Source: Pelagibius sp028280305 (GTDB taxonomy: Bacteria; Pseudomonadota; Alphaproteobacteria; Kiloniellales; Kiloniellaceae). From it: DNA of 64,000 bases. The stretch lies in assembly GCF_965233615.1 (NCBI RefSeq), contig NZ_OZ247495.1; one strand, 5' to 3'. Both the position numbers and the translations under genes were made by a program. Shown here piece by piece: positions 35,123-44,303 of the stretch. Position 1 is the stretch's first letter. The number at the start of each line of letters is the position of its first letter. The notes beneath the pieces were generated by a model. The model saw only the letters and a program-made list of their open reading frames with translations, made no database searches and was not told the DNA's origin.

Positions 35123-36735
35123 GCCGGTACCTTAGCCGCGCGCGCCACCGTCGGTGCGGCCTGCGCTTCGATCGCGATGTCGATACAAACCGGCGCGCCG
35201 CAGGACAAAGCCTCGGCCAGAACCGCCGGCAGCGCGGCACCTTCGGTAACCTGAAAGCCCTGGCATCCCAGGGCCGCGGCAGTCTGGTCGTAGCGAGCCC
35301 CGGGACTGAGATCGCAGCCGATCAGACGGTCCTTGCCGAAGTCGCGCAACTGGATCACCTGCTCCGCATTCCAGCGCGCGTCGTTACCGACGATGGCGAC
35401 AAAGTGCGTGGCTTCGCGCGCCGCGGTCTCGAACTCGCTCAAATGAAATCCCACGGTTCCGTCCCCCATCAGCGCAATCACCGGCGCCTCCGGCCGCGCC
35501 AGCTTGGCGCCGATGGCATAAGGCAGACAGCCGCCGATGGCGCCCGAAGGCCCGTTGATCAGCCGCGTCGAGGCCGATGTGGTGGCCTGAATCCACTGCC
35601 CGAACTCACCGCCGTCGCAGATCAGGATGGTGTCTCCGTGTTTGTCGATTTCGGCCTGCACCGCAGCACCTACTTGCTCGGCCAGGATACCGCCCCGTCC
35701 CTTCGCCTTGGTCCGGCTGGCCAGCGCTTCTGAGACATCGCGATGCCACCCGTTGCGCGCTCCTGCGCCCGAACCGACCGCTATCATCGTCTCTGCAGCG
35801 GGCAAGGTATCGGCCAAACCCGACAGCACCAGCCGCGATCCGAGCGCCGCCTTGGCACGGTCAATCACCGCCGCGTCGGGGTCCAGCATCATGACCTCGG
35901 CAGCCGAGGACTGCGCCTTGCCGGCGAAACCGGACATGAAGTCCACCGCCTTGCCGAGGTAGAGCAGGCCATCGGCTTCCGCCAGCAACTCTGCAAAGGC
36001 GCCGAGCGCGGGATCGCGCAGACCGCGCGGGCTCTCCAGGCCGATGGCCGGAACGTCCAAGGCGGCGCTCAGGCGCGCCAACCTGTCACCGCTGCGCGAA
36101 ACGCTCAGCTGAGGACCGGCCAGCAGCAGTGGCCTTTCGTATCCGGCCAGCCGGTCCAGTACTTCCTGAATCGCCGCATCATCCGGCTGGCACGGGGTCG
36201 GTAAAAAGGCCTCCGCAGGAGGTTTATTCGTTGGCCCGGCGGAGGCTGTCAGCACATCAAAGGGCAAAGCCAGATGCACCGGTCCGGGACGGCCGGTCTG
36301 AGCCAGGTGAACGGCCCGCGCAAAGGCGTTTGACAGATCCTCGGCGGCGGTCACACGCTCGCTTGCTTTCACAAAAGGCCGCGCCGCGTCCACCTGGGGA
36401 AACTCCTGGAAAGCCCCCTGGCCGTCCAAGGCAACTGGTGAGTCCCCGGAGAGGAAGACCACCGGGCTTTCGGACATCGCCGCGGTGTAAAGCGCGCCCA
36501 GGGCGTTGCCGAAACCCGGCGCCGCAGTGACCAGGGCCACACCGACCTTGCCGGAGACCTGGGCGTAACCATCGGCCATGAAGACGGCCGCCGCCTCGTG
36601 GCGGGTGTGAACGATGCGGATGCCCGGATCGATGAGTGCATCGTAGAGCGGCATGATCTGATTGCCCGAAAGGGAAAAAACCACGTCGACACCGGCATCC
36701 GCCATCGCGCCGGCCAGATGATCCGCACCACGCAT
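35119..36735 (-). CDS. Thiamine diphosphate-dependent enzyme of the acetolactate synthase-like superfamily
   Basis: 538 aa with the three-domain plan of this superfamily. The catalytic Glu is in HTRHEAAAVFMADGYA (E47), and the ThDP motif is GDGTVGFHLSEFETA continuing to a conserved Asn about 28 residues on (VGNDARWN). Members include acetolactate synthase, benzoylformate and oxalyl-CoA decarboxylases and sulfoacetaldehyde acetyltransferase. It is the first gene of a seven- or eight-gene operon with SDH-like and fumarase-like genes, and no regulatory small subunit is present, so branched-chain biosynthesis is unlikely. A C-C cleaving or decarboxylating step on the product of the hydratase is inferred. 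Confidence 0.85.
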   Translation of the reverse strand: MRGADHLAGAMADAGVDVVFSLSGNQIMPLYDALIDPGIRIVHTRHEAAAVFMADGYAQVSGKVGVALVTAAPGFGNALGALYTAAMSESPVVFLSGDSPVALDGQGAFQEFPQVDAARPFVKASERVTAAEDLSNAFARAVHLAQTGRPGPVHLALPFDVLTASAGPTNKPPAEAFLPTPCQPDDAAIQEVLDRLAGYERPLLLAGPQLSVSRSGDRLARLSAALDVPAIGLESPRGLRDPALGAFAELLAEADGLLYLGKAVDFMSGFAGKAQSSAAEVMMLDPDAAVIDRAKAALGSRLVLSGLADTLPAAETMIAVGSGAGARNGWHRDVSEALASRTKAKGRGGILAEQVGAAVQAEIDKHGDTILICDGGEFGQWIQATTSASTRLINGPSGAIGGCLPYAIGAKLARPEAPVIALMGDGTVGFHLSEFETAAREATHFVAIVGNDARWNAEQVIQLRDFGKDRLIGCDLSPGARYDQTAAALGCQGFQVTEGAALPAVLAEALSCGAPVCIDIAIEAQAAPTVARAAKVPA

Positions 36736-36861
36736 TACATTCCGCTCCGAAAGACTGCCGACCGCTGGGGTCGGTCTCGAAACAAGTCTAAACTTTAAAA
36801 TTTCTCAATCAAGCGATATATATGTTTAGTTATTCAGGATTAATGGGCCAGCCTTGCCACC
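36736..36861. promoter_or_regulatory. Divergent promoter region between the TPP operon and the LysR gene
   Basis: A gap of 126 bases, AT-rich in its middle (36780-36845, with ATATATATG near 36810). LysR regulators normally bind such a divergent gap with a T-N11-A-type site; several AT-rich candidates exist and I cannot choose one. It should hold the promoters for both the operon and the regulator. Confidence 0.55.
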
Positions 36862-37743
36862 ATGGACGTCAAGTCACTCTATACGCTGATCGCCGCGGCG
36901 GACTGCGGCAGCTTTGCCGAAGCGGGCGCTCAACTGGGCATCTCGCTCTCCGCGGTCAGCCTGCAATTGCGCGCCCTTGAGAAAGAAACCGGCCTCACCC
37001 TCTTCGACCGGCGCACCCGCCCGCCGCAATTGACCGAGGAGGGCCGCAGCTTCGTCGCCCGCGCCCGCGAGGTCGTGGTGCACTGGGAAGCGCTCAGCGA
37101 AAACCTCTCCCGCGACCCCGCACGCGGAACCCTCAGGGTCGGCGCCGTTCATACAGCCGTGGCCGCGACCCTGCCGGCGGCCCTGCACCGCCTGCAGGAA
37201 AGCCGCCCGGAACTTTCCGTAAGGCTCGCCACGGGACTTTCCCACGATCTGGAAGAGCAGTTGAGACGGCGGATTATCGACTGCGCGGTGGTAACCGAAG
37301 CCGAAACCGAGACCGAGGATCTGACCAGCCACCGCATCACCAGCGAACCTCTGGTTCTGATCGCCCATCGCTCGGTTAAGGGACGTGATATCGCCAAGAT
37401 CCTGACCGCCGAGCCCTATGTTCGATTCAGCAAACATGCCCGCGTCGCCCGCCTGATCGAGAGGGAACTGCAGCGCCGCAAGATAGCGGTCTCATCCCGT
37501 ATGGAAATCGACGCCTTGGACGCCGTGGTTTCGCTGGTGAGCAATCGGCTTGGGGTCTCCATCGTGCCCTTGAATGCCGGTGACGCGGCCTTTCCGGAAA
37601 CCGTCCGCGTGCTGCCTCTCGGATCACCGCCCGTGCTGCGGCACCTCGCCGTCTCCCTGCGCAGCGACTCCGCCAAGGCCCATCTCGTTTCGCTGCTGAT
37701 AGAAGAGCTGCGCGGCGCCTATTCCGCGAAGACCGCCGCTTAA
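36862..37743 (+). CDS. LysR-family transcriptional regulator
   Basis: 293 aa. The N-terminal winged helix is LIAAADCGSFAEAGAQLGISLSAVSLQLRALEKETGLTLFDRRTR (about residues 8-54), followed by a periplasmic-binding-like effector domain from about 90 to the end. It is divergent from the TPP/SDH-like/fumarase-like operon and is its likely regulator; the effector would be the pathway substrate or an intermediate. Confidence 0.9.
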   Translation: MDVKSLYTLIAAADCGSFAEAGAQLGISLSAVSLQLRALEKETGLTLFDRRTRPPQLTEEGRSFVARAREVVVHWEALSENLSRDPARGTLRVGAVHTAVAATLPAALHRLQESRPELSVRLATGLSHDLEEQLRRRIIDCAVVTEAETETEDLTSHRITSEPLVLIAHRSVKGRDIAKILTAEPYVRFSKHARVARLIERELQRRKIAVSSRMEIDALDAVVSLVSNRLGVSIVPLNAGDAAFPETVRVLPLGSPPVLRHLAVSLRSDSAKAHLVSLLIEELRGAYSAKTAA

Positions 37744-37859
37744 CCATCGCCTTCCCCAGCTTCTCAGCCCGTAACTCAAAACTCCCGGCCCGCTCATGAA
37801 CGGTCGGGTTGATAAGACTTACAACTATTGAGAATTAACGTTTTGTGTAGTTTTGCCTT

Positions 37860-37891
37860 CCATAGTTTGCGCCAAAGTCGGCGAACTATGG
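37860..37891. promoter_or_regulatory. Imperfect inverted repeat upstream of the H-NOX operon
   Basis: Arms CCATAGTT (37860-37867) and AACTATGG (37884-37891) continue inward as CGCC (37870-37873) and GGCG (37880-37883), with a 2-base bulge and a 6-base loop. It lies about 120 bases before the H-NOX start. It could be an operator or a leader hairpin; no T-run follows. It does not match FNR, NorR or NsrR consensus sites as I know them. Confidence 0.4.
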
Positions 37892-38009
37892 GATTTATAG
37901 CCTAAAATCAGATTCGCTGGCCAGACCGGTGTGACGGCCGCTGCAGGAGGTGCCACGGCACCTCATCTAGGAAAAGTTGTTGGGCAAACGGCTCAGGAGG
38001 GCACTGCTC

Positions 38010-38555
38010 ATGAAAGGCATTATCTTCACCGAGTTTCTGGAAATGCTGGACGAGAAGTTCGATCCGGAGCTCACCGAGCGGATTATCGAAAAGGCAAACC
38101 TGCCTTCCGGTGGCGCCTATACAACGACCGGAACTTACGATCATACGGAACTGGTTGCCCTGGTCGTAGAGCTCAGCAAGGAAACCGAGATCGGCATCAC
38201 CGATCTGGTGCGCACCTACGGCTTCTACCTTTTCGGCCGTTTCGTACGCGGCTATCCCCGCTTCTTCTCAGGCATCAAAGACTCCTTCACCTTCATCGAG
38301 GGTGTCGAGGAAGTCGTGCATGCGGAGGTGCGCAAGCTCTACGCCGAGGCCAAGCCGCCGACGATATCCGCGTCGCGAAAAGGCGACAATCAGCTTGAGG
38401 TGATTTACGAGTCGGAACGCTGTCTGGGCGATGCGGCTCACGGCCTGATCCTCGGCTGTCTCGACTACTTCAAGGAAGAAGTCGAGGTCGAGCGCGAGAA
38501 TGTCGACGACGATTCAGGCAAGAAGGTGCGGTTTCTCCTGACAAGGGCCGCTTAA
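38010..38555 (+). CDS. H-NOX haem nitric oxide-binding sensor protein
   Basis: 181-residue stand-alone H-NOX (HNOB) domain protein. It opens MKGIIFTEFLEMLDEKF as in bacterial H-NOX, with the proximal haem His at H104 (VVHAEVRKLY) and the porphyrin-propionate motif Y133-x-S135-x-R137. The ATG at 38010 is chosen because a CAGGAGG ribosome binding site precedes it; a longer TTG-started frame lacks one. It is the first gene of a four-gene cluster with a histidine kinase and two receivers, the arrangement in which NO-bound H-NOX inhibits the kinase. Confidence 0.95.
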   Translation: MKGIIFTEFLEMLDEKFDPELTERIIEKANLPSGGAYTTTGTYDHTELVALVVELSKETEIGITDLVRTYGFYLFGRFVRGYPRFFSGIKDSFTFIEGVEEVVHAEVRKLYAEAKPPTISASRKGDNQLEVIYESERCLGDAAHGLILGCLDYFKEEVEVERENVDDDSGKKVRFLLTRAA

Positions 38556-38559
38556 AGCC

Positions 38560-39933
38560 ATGGATGTGGAAGTTCTCAAGAAGCGGCTCGCCCGAGAGAA
38601 GATGGCTCGGCGGCAGGCTGAAAACCTGCTTGAATCGAAGAGTCGCGAACTCTTCCTTGCCAGTGAGCAGGCACAGAAATCGGCCCAACTGGTCAAAGCC
38701 CAGTCAAAGCAGCTTCAGGCGGTCTTGGACCATGCCATGACAGCGATCTTTCTTGTCGATGAAAACGAGAAGGTTGTGCGCGCAAACCGGCTGGCGGAAC
38801 TGACCTTCGAGATGTCGAAGGAGGAGCTGTTGGATATGAGCTTCTTCGAGATCTTCGCTGACGAAGCGCGAGACAAAGCGCACGGTTTCGATGCCGTGGC
38901 TGAATTGGACCAGGAAGTCGATACTTCCAGCACCTCGATCGAATCAGTCGGCCGGCGAAAATGCGGCAGCACCTTCCCCATGGAACTCGCGATCACGCAG
39001 CTTGACCTGGACGACAAAAAGTTCACGGTCTGGATCTGCCGGGACATCTCCCATCGCAAGGAAGCAGAGAACGAGCGGGCCAAGCTGCAGCTTGAGCTCA
39101 GCCAGGCCCAGAAACTGGAATCCCTCGGCACCCTTGCGAGCGGCATTGCCCACGAGATCAATACGCCTGTTCAGTACGTCAGTGACAACGGCCACTTCCT
39201 GAAAGACGCCTTCACCGACCTGATAACTGTCCTGGATGCCCAAAAGGCCTTGCTGGAAGCCGCCGAGGCCGGTGGTGTCTTGGCGGAGCAGGTCGGCGCC
39301 GTAAAGAAGAGCGAAGAGGAAGCCGACATCTCTTTCCTGAGAGAAGAGGTTCCAGGCTCAATCGAGCAAACCCTGGATGGCGTCTCGCGGATCAGCAAGA
39401 TCGTAACGGCGATCAAGGAATTCTCGCACCCGGGCGCCGCGGAAAAGTCGCTCATCGATATCAACAAGGCGATCGAGACGACGCTGACCGTCGCGCGTAA
39501 CGAATGGAAATACATCGCCGAGGTCGAGACCGACTTCGACGAAAACCTTCCGCAGGTGCCCTGTCTGCCGGGTGAGTTCAATCAGGTTGTCCTGAACATG
39601 GTGATCAATGCCGCACATGCCATCGAGAGCGTGAAGAAAGACGATCTGGGCAAGATCACCATCAAGACCCTGACAGACGACGGCAAGGCGGAGATCCGCA
39701 TCACCGATACCGGTTGCGGCATTTCCGAGGAGAACAAGAAACAGATTTTCGACCCCTTCTTCACCACCAAGGGGGTCGGCAAAGGCACAGGCCAGGGGCT
39801 TTCCATCGCCTATGCCAGTATCACCCAGAAACACGGCGGTACCATCGCGGTGGAATCGACCGTCGGCAGCGGCACCACCTTTATCATCCAACTTCCGCTC
39901 TCCGAGGCGGAGAGCATGAAGGAGGCGGTCTAG
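38560..39933 (+). CDS. PAS-domain sensor histidine kinase associated with H-NOX
   Basis: 457 aa, soluble, with no transmembrane helix. A coiled-coil leader (residues 5-55) precedes a PAS domain (about 52-165, LDHAMTAIFLVDENEKVV). The HisKA-like helix has the phosphoacceptor H198 in SGIAHEINTPVQYV, and the ATPase domain has NQVVLNMVINAAHAI, DTGCGISEENK and GKGTGQGLSIAY. The extended insert between dimerisation and ATPase domains resembles the bacteriophytochrome/DctB-like class. Four bases separate it from the H-NOX stop, so co-expression is certain and regulation by the H-NOX protein is likely. Confidence 0.92.
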   Translation: MDVEVLKKRLAREKMARRQAENLLESKSRELFLASEQAQKSAQLVKAQSKQLQAVLDHAMTAIFLVDENEKVVRANRLAELTFEMSKEELLDMSFFEIFADEARDKAHGFDAVAELDQEVDTSSTSIESVGRRKCGSTFPMELAITQLDLDDKKFTVWICRDISHRKEAENERAKLQLELSQAQKLESLGTLASGIAHEINTPVQYVSDNGHFLKDAFTDLITVLDAQKALLEAAEAGGVLAEQVGAVKKSEEEADISFLREEVPGSIEQTLDGVSRISKIVTAIKEFSHPGAAEKSLIDINKAIETTLTVARNEWKYIAEVETDFDENLPQVPCLPGEFNQVVLNMVINAAHAIESVKKDDLGKITIKTLTDDGKAEIRITDTGCGISEENKKQIFDPFFTTKGVGKGTGQGLSIAYASITQKHGGTIAVESTVGSGTTFIIQLPLSEAESMKEAV

Positions 39934-41142
39934 ATGAAACCAGCCATCCTTTTCGTTGATGACGAAGCCAACATTCTGCAAGGACTGCGCCGCATGCTCC
40001 GTGGCATGCGCAGCGAATGGGATATGGACTTTGCCGAGGGCGGCGAGATCGCGCTCTCGAAACTGTCTGAAAAGACCTTCGATGTCGTCGTCACCGACAT
40101 GAAAATGCCGGGAATGAATGGGGCCGAGCTCCTGGATCAGGTTTCGGCGCTCTATCCGCGGTCCATACGACTAATCCTCTCCGGCGAAGCCGATACCGAG
40201 GCGACCTTTCGCACCATCAAGACCAGTCACCAGTTCCTGCCGAAGCCATCCAACAGCGAGCGGCTGGCGGAGATCATCAAGGCAACCCTGCAGCGCCGCG
40301 ACAGCCTTGGTAACGAGAAACTGCAGACGCTCGTTACCGCGGTGGGCTGCCTGCCTGTTTCGCAGGCCGCAGGCGAAGCGCTGAACGACCTGATCGAGCA
40401 GGAGTCCGCCTCTATCGACCAGGCGGCTGACATCTTCGCCCTCGACCCAGCGCTGACGGCCAAAGTGATACAGCTCGCAAATTCCGCCTACTTCGGCATC
40501 GGTGATCCCGTTGTCAGCCCCAAGGCAGCGGTCAACCTCCTTGGCTGGGATGTTCTAAGGGTTCTTCTTCTCAAGCACGCGCTTGGCACCGCCTATCCAG
40601 CCGGCGCCAACAAGGCGATCTATGAGAGCACCATGGCTCAGGCCCAGGATGTAAGCGAGCTCGCGGGCTGGATCGCCAGCCAGGAAGGGGCCGATCAGGC
40701 CGATGTCAACCGAGCCCAACTCACCGGGCTGCTCCAAGGACTCGGTCGTCTGGTGCTTTGTGCCGCGGGCGCGGAGGACTATGCGAAGGTCCCTGCCCTG
40801 GTAACTGCCGGCAAAACCATCGGCGAGGCGGAGTACGAGATTTTCGGTGAGTATCACTGGACGCTCGGTGCCTACCTGGCGCAGCTCTGGGCCCTGCCCC
40901 AGCCGGTGGTCGACGCCATCCGCTTTCTTCACCAACCCAGCGCCCTGGAAGAATCGGCACAAGGCTCGGTCGCGCTGCTGGCCGGCCACGCCGCCCTGGG
41001 CATAGCAACCGGCATGCGCAGCAGTGACCCAAAGGCCGTTGCGGCGTCCCTGATAGACCCGGATTTCCTGTCCAGTCAGAGCTGTGATTCGAAATTGGAC
41101 AACTGGCTGGATGGCTGGGCAAACCGGGAAACTGCGGCATGA
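39934..41142 (+). CDS. Response regulator with HDOD output domain
   Basis: 402 aa. The receiver domain (1-120) has the acidic pair D9-D10, phosphoacceptor D55 (VVVTDMKMPG) and K104. The HDOD domain follows from about 135 to 330: LPVSQAAGEALNDLI and LDPALTAKVIQLANSAYFGI are its typical start. HDOD domains lack HD-phosphohydrolase metal residues and act as protein-interaction modules in signalling. The gene begins directly after the kinase stop and overlaps the next regulator by 4 bases. The probable input is phosphate from the H-NOX-linked kinase. Confidence 0.9.
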   Translation: MKPAILFVDDEANILQGLRRMLRGMRSEWDMDFAEGGEIALSKLSEKTFDVVVTDMKMPGMNGAELLDQVSALYPRSIRLILSGEADTEATFRTIKTSHQFLPKPSNSERLAEIIKATLQRRDSLGNEKLQTLVTAVGCLPVSQAAGEALNDLIEQESASIDQAADIFALDPALTAKVIQLANSAYFGIGDPVVSPKAAVNLLGWDVLRVLLLKHALGTAYPAGANKAIYESTMAQAQDVSELAGWIASQEGADQADVNRAQLTGLLQGLGRLVLCAAGAEDYAKVPALVTAGKTIGEAEYEIFGEYHWTLGAYLAQLWALPQPVVDAIRFLHQPSALEESAQGSVALLAGHAALGIATGMRSSDPKAVAASLIDPDFLSSQSCDSKLDNWLDGWANRETAA

Positions 41143-42344
41143 CGGACAAGGTCCTCTTTGTCGACGACGATCCACAGATCCTCAGCGCCTTCAAGCGGGG
41201 CCTGCGCAAGCGTTTCGACCTGAAGACCGCCGAAGGCGGCGCTGCCGGGCTTGAAACTCTTAGTGAGGACGGCCCCTTCTCCGTCGTTGTCAGCGATCAG
41301 CAGATGCCGGAGATGGACGGGATCTCCTTTCTCCGCAAGGTGAAACAGAAGTCCCCACTGACGGTCCGCATGATGCTGACGGGCAATGCCGACCAGAAGA
41401 CGGCTATGGACGCCGTCAACGAAGGGCACATCTTTCGCTTCCTGACCAAGCCCTGCGAACCCGACGAGCTTGCGACCGCCGTCGAGGCGGCCCAGCAACA
41501 CTACCGTTTGGTGTCGGCCGAACGCGAACTGCTTGAGAAAACCCTGGCGGGCAGCGTCAAGGTTCTGGTCGACGTTCTCTCTCTGAACGATCCTGATTCG
41601 TTCAAGGAAACCGCGCGCTTGCGGCGCTGGGGCCTCAAGCTGGCCAAGGCCGTCGGGCTGGAGGGCACCTGGGCCTTGAACATGGCCACGATGCTGCACG
41701 GCATCGGCCGCATCACACTGCCTGCGGAAATCTCGCAGAAGCTGCGTGACGGCAGTGAACTGAGCAAAGTCGAAGCCGAGATGCTGGCGCAGACGCCCGA
41801 AACCGCCCGCGATCTGATCAAAAACATCCCGCGGCTGGAGGGCGTTGCCGAGGCGGTCTACTATCAGGCTGCCGGTTACGACGGCAGCGGCTTTCCCGGC
41901 AGCGGAAAGAAGGGCGATGCCCTTCCCATCGAAGCCCGCATCCTGCGTATCCTCATCGATCTGGCCAAGGCTTCTTCGCGCGACGAACCGGGACCGGAGA
42001 TTTTCGATCGCCTGGCTAAGAATGGCGGGGCCTACGATCCCGAAATCCTGAAGGCTGCCAAAACCGTCCTGACCCCCAAGGCCGATGAAGCCGCAAAGAC
42101 ACGCCCCGAACCGGAGGTGCTGAAGCTACAGCTCCACCAAATCACAACCGACCACAAGCTGGTCGAAGATGTCGTCACTGAATCCGATGTTCTGGTTCTG
42201 GCCAGCGGTCACCGCATGTCACGCGCTATGATCCAAAAAATCCGGCAATATCATAAGCTTCGGCCAATCAAACAACCCCTCTCCGTCGTCGAAGTCATCG
42301 ACGAGGAAGAGACAGAGAACGAAAAAGAAGCGCCCGCCGAATAG
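41139..42344 (+). CDS. Response regulator with degenerate HD-GYP domain
   Basis: 401 aa. The receiver (1-120) has phosphoacceptor D53 and K104. Residues 135-285 align with HD-GYP phosphodiesterases but the metal site is lost: HD is H187-G188, the HHE triad is Y241-Y242-Q243, the GYP motif is G-F-P (251-253), and the other expected His positions are Thr. It therefore should not hydrolyse cyclic-di-GMP and resembles the regulatory HnoD protein of Shewanella H-NOX circuits. A C-terminal extension (about 310-401) is acidic at its very end. Confidence 0.88.
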   Translation: MTDKVLFVDDDPQILSAFKRGLRKRFDLKTAEGGAAGLETLSEDGPFSVVVSDQQMPEMDGISFLRKVKQKSPLTVRMMLTGNADQKTAMDAVNEGHIFRFLTKPCEPDELATAVEAAQQHYRLVSAERELLEKTLAGSVKVLVDVLSLNDPDSFKETARLRRWGLKLAKAVGLEGTWALNMATMLHGIGRITLPAEISQKLRDGSELSKVEAEMLAQTPETARDLIKNIPRLEGVAEAVYYQAAGYDGSGFPGSGKKGDALPIEARILRILIDLAKASSRDEPGPEIFDRLAKNGGAYDPEILKAAKTVLTPKADEAAKTRPEPEVLKLQLHQITTDHKLVEDVVTESDVLVLASGHRMSRAMIQKIRQYHKLRPIKQPLSVVEVIDEEETENEKEAPAE

Positions 42345-42485
42345 ATTCTCTGCAAAGGCAGTTGTCGCCTCCGGCGCCCGGTGGCATGAACGATGGATCA
42401 TGTTCAGGTCCCTGCGCCGAGTCGCCCAGTCTTCCCCTCCCCTTAGCCGGTTTTTCGGACTTTCTGCCCATAGCATTGCGATGGT

Positions 42486-44303
42486 ATGCGGCAGAGCATG
42501 AGCGACCCCAAGAGCAAGATTCTGAAGGAAGTCTTCGGCTTCGACAGTTTTAGGCCGGGCCAGGCCGAAATCATGGACAGCCTGCTGGCCGGACGTTCGG
42601 CCCTGGCCGTCATGCCCACCGGCGCCGGCAAGTCGCTCTGCTTCCAGGTTCCGGCGCTGGTGCGCGGCGGCCTTACCATCGTGGTCTCCCCTTTGGTCGC
42701 GCTGATGCAGGACCAAGTCGCGGCCCTGCGGCTGGCAGGCGTCGCAGCGGAGACGATCAATTCGGCCCGCTCGCGCGACGACAACGTGGCTGCCTGGCGA
42801 CGTGTCGCCGCCGGCGAAACCCGCCTGCTGTATCTCGCCCCCGAACGCCTGATGACAGAGCGCATGCTGGCGGCTCTCAGCCGTCTGGATGTCCGGCTGA
42901 TTGCGGTGGATGAGGCGCACTGTATCTCGCAGTGGGGGCCCGCCTTCCGGCCGGAATATGAAGATCTGGCCCGCCTGCGGGAGATCTTTCCGGATGTCCC
43001 CATCGCGGCCCTGACCGCCACCGCCGACGGCAGCACCCGCAAAGACATCCTCGACAAGCTGTTCGGCGGGCGGGCGGAGGACTTCGTACTCGGCTTCGAC
43101 CGGCCCAACCTGCAGCTCGGCGTCGAGGTGAAGCGAAGCTGGAAAAACCAATTGCTCAGCTTTCTGCAGCGCCACGAGGGTGCCAGCGGGATCGTCTATT
43201 GCCTGTCGCGCCGCAAGACCGAGGAAGCGGCCGCCTTCCTGGTGGAGAACGGAGTCACGGCCCTCGCCTATCACGCCGGCATGGACAAGCAGCTGCGCGA
43301 TGCCAACCAGAACCGCTTTATGACCGATGACGGTATCGTCATGGTGGCGACCATCGCTTTCGGCATGGGCATCGACAAACCGGACGTGCGATTCGTCTTT
43401 CACTGCGACCTGCCCGCATCGGTCGAAGCCTATTATCAGGAGATCGGGCGTGCCGGGCGCGACGGTCTGCCGGCCGAAGTGCAGATGCTCTACGGCCTCG
43501 ACGATATCCGCATGCGCCGCGTTTTCATCGAACAGGAGGAAAGCGGCGACGACCGCCGGCGCCGCGAACACCAGCGCCTCGACGCCCTGATCGGCTACTG
43601 CGAGTCGCCGAGCTGCCGGCGGCGCTTGCTGCTCGAATACTTCGGCGAAACCATGGAGGACTGCGGCAACTGCGACATCTGCCGCAACCCCGTCGAGCTC
43701 AGCGACGGCACCGCGGAGGGCCAGAAGATCCTGGCAGTCATCCACCAGACCGGCCAGCGCTTTGGCGTCGGCCACATCGTCGATATCCTGCGCGGCACCA
43801 CCACCGAAAAAGTGACCAAGGCCGGGCACGACCGACTGCCGGGCTTCGGCGCTGGCGCCGAAGGCAAGAAGGAGGCCTGGCGTTCCTTCATCCGCCAGCT
43901 CGTCGCGGCAGGCTTTCTGCGTCTTGATATCGCAGGCTACGGCGGCCTGGGAATCACCGCGAAAGGCCAGGCCCTGCTGCGTGGTGAACAGCCATTCCAT
44001 TACCGGCCCGACCGCATGCCGGCCCGTGCCGGCCGCAAAACCCGCAGCCGCGCCTTGCCTTCCGACACCGAGATGACGGCAGACCAGTCGGCGCTTCTCC
44101 ACCGCCTGAAGGAATTGCGGTTGCGTCTCGCCAAGGAGCGCGGCGTGCCGGCCTATGTCATCTTCCCCGACCGGGCGCTGATCGACATGGCGCAGCGCCA
44201 GCCGCAGAGCCATGATGAGTTTGCGGCGGTCAACGGTGTCGGCGCCGCAAAGCTGCGCGACTTCGCCGACGTCTTCCTGGGCGAAATCGCCAATGCGGGT
44301 TAA
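42486..44303 (+). CDS. recQ: ATP-dependent DNA helicase RecQ
   Basis: 605-residue 3'-5' helicase for recombination and replication repair. Motif I is MPTGAGKSLCFQ, motif II is VDEAHCISQWG, and motifs V-VI are IAFGMGIDKPDVRFVFH and QEIGRAGRDG. The zinc module has Cys in CESPSC and CGNCDIC, followed by RQC, and the C-terminal HRDC domain spans about 525-605. Start could be 42486 or the in-frame ATG at 42498. It is convergent with ureG, overlapping by a few bases, and is independent of the neighbouring pathways. Confidence 0.96.
   Translation: MRQSMSDPKSKILKEVFGFDSFRPGQAEIMDSLLAGRSALAVMPTGAGKSLCFQVPALVRGGLTIVVSPLVALMQDQVAALRLAGVAAETINSARSRDDNVAAWRRVAAGETRLLYLAPERLMTERMLAALSRLDVRLIAVDEAHCISQWGPAFRPEYEDLARLREIFPDVPIAALTATADGSTRKDILDKLFGGRAEDFVLGFDRPNLQLGVEVKRSWKNQLLSFLQRHEGASGIVYCLSRRKTEEAAAFLVENGVTALAYHAGMDKQLRDANQNRFMTDDGIVMVATIAFGMGIDKPDVRFVFHCDLPASVEAYYQEIGRAGRDGLPAEVQMLYGLDDIRMRRVFIEQEESGDDRRRREHQRLDALIGYCESPSCRRRLLLEYFGETMEDCGNCDICRNPVELSDGTAEGQKILAVIHQTGQRFGVGHIVDILRGTTTEKVTKAGHDRLPGFGAGAEGKKEAWRSFIRQLVAAGFLRLDIAGYGGLGITAKGQALLRGEQPFHYRPDRMPARAGRKTRSRALPSDTEMTADQSALLHRLKELRLRLAKERGVPAYVIFPDRALIDMAQRQPQSHDEFAAVNGVGAAKLRDFADVFLGEIANAG

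Noticed and set aside
35119..36735. Acetolactate synthase large subunit for branched-chain amino acid synthesis
   Set aside because: No small regulatory subunit or ilvC follows, and the gene is translationally coupled to an SDH-like Fe-S subunit.
41139..42344. Active HD-GYP cyclic-di-GMP phosphodiesterase
   Set aside because: The HD pair, the HHE triad and other metal-binding positions are all replaced.
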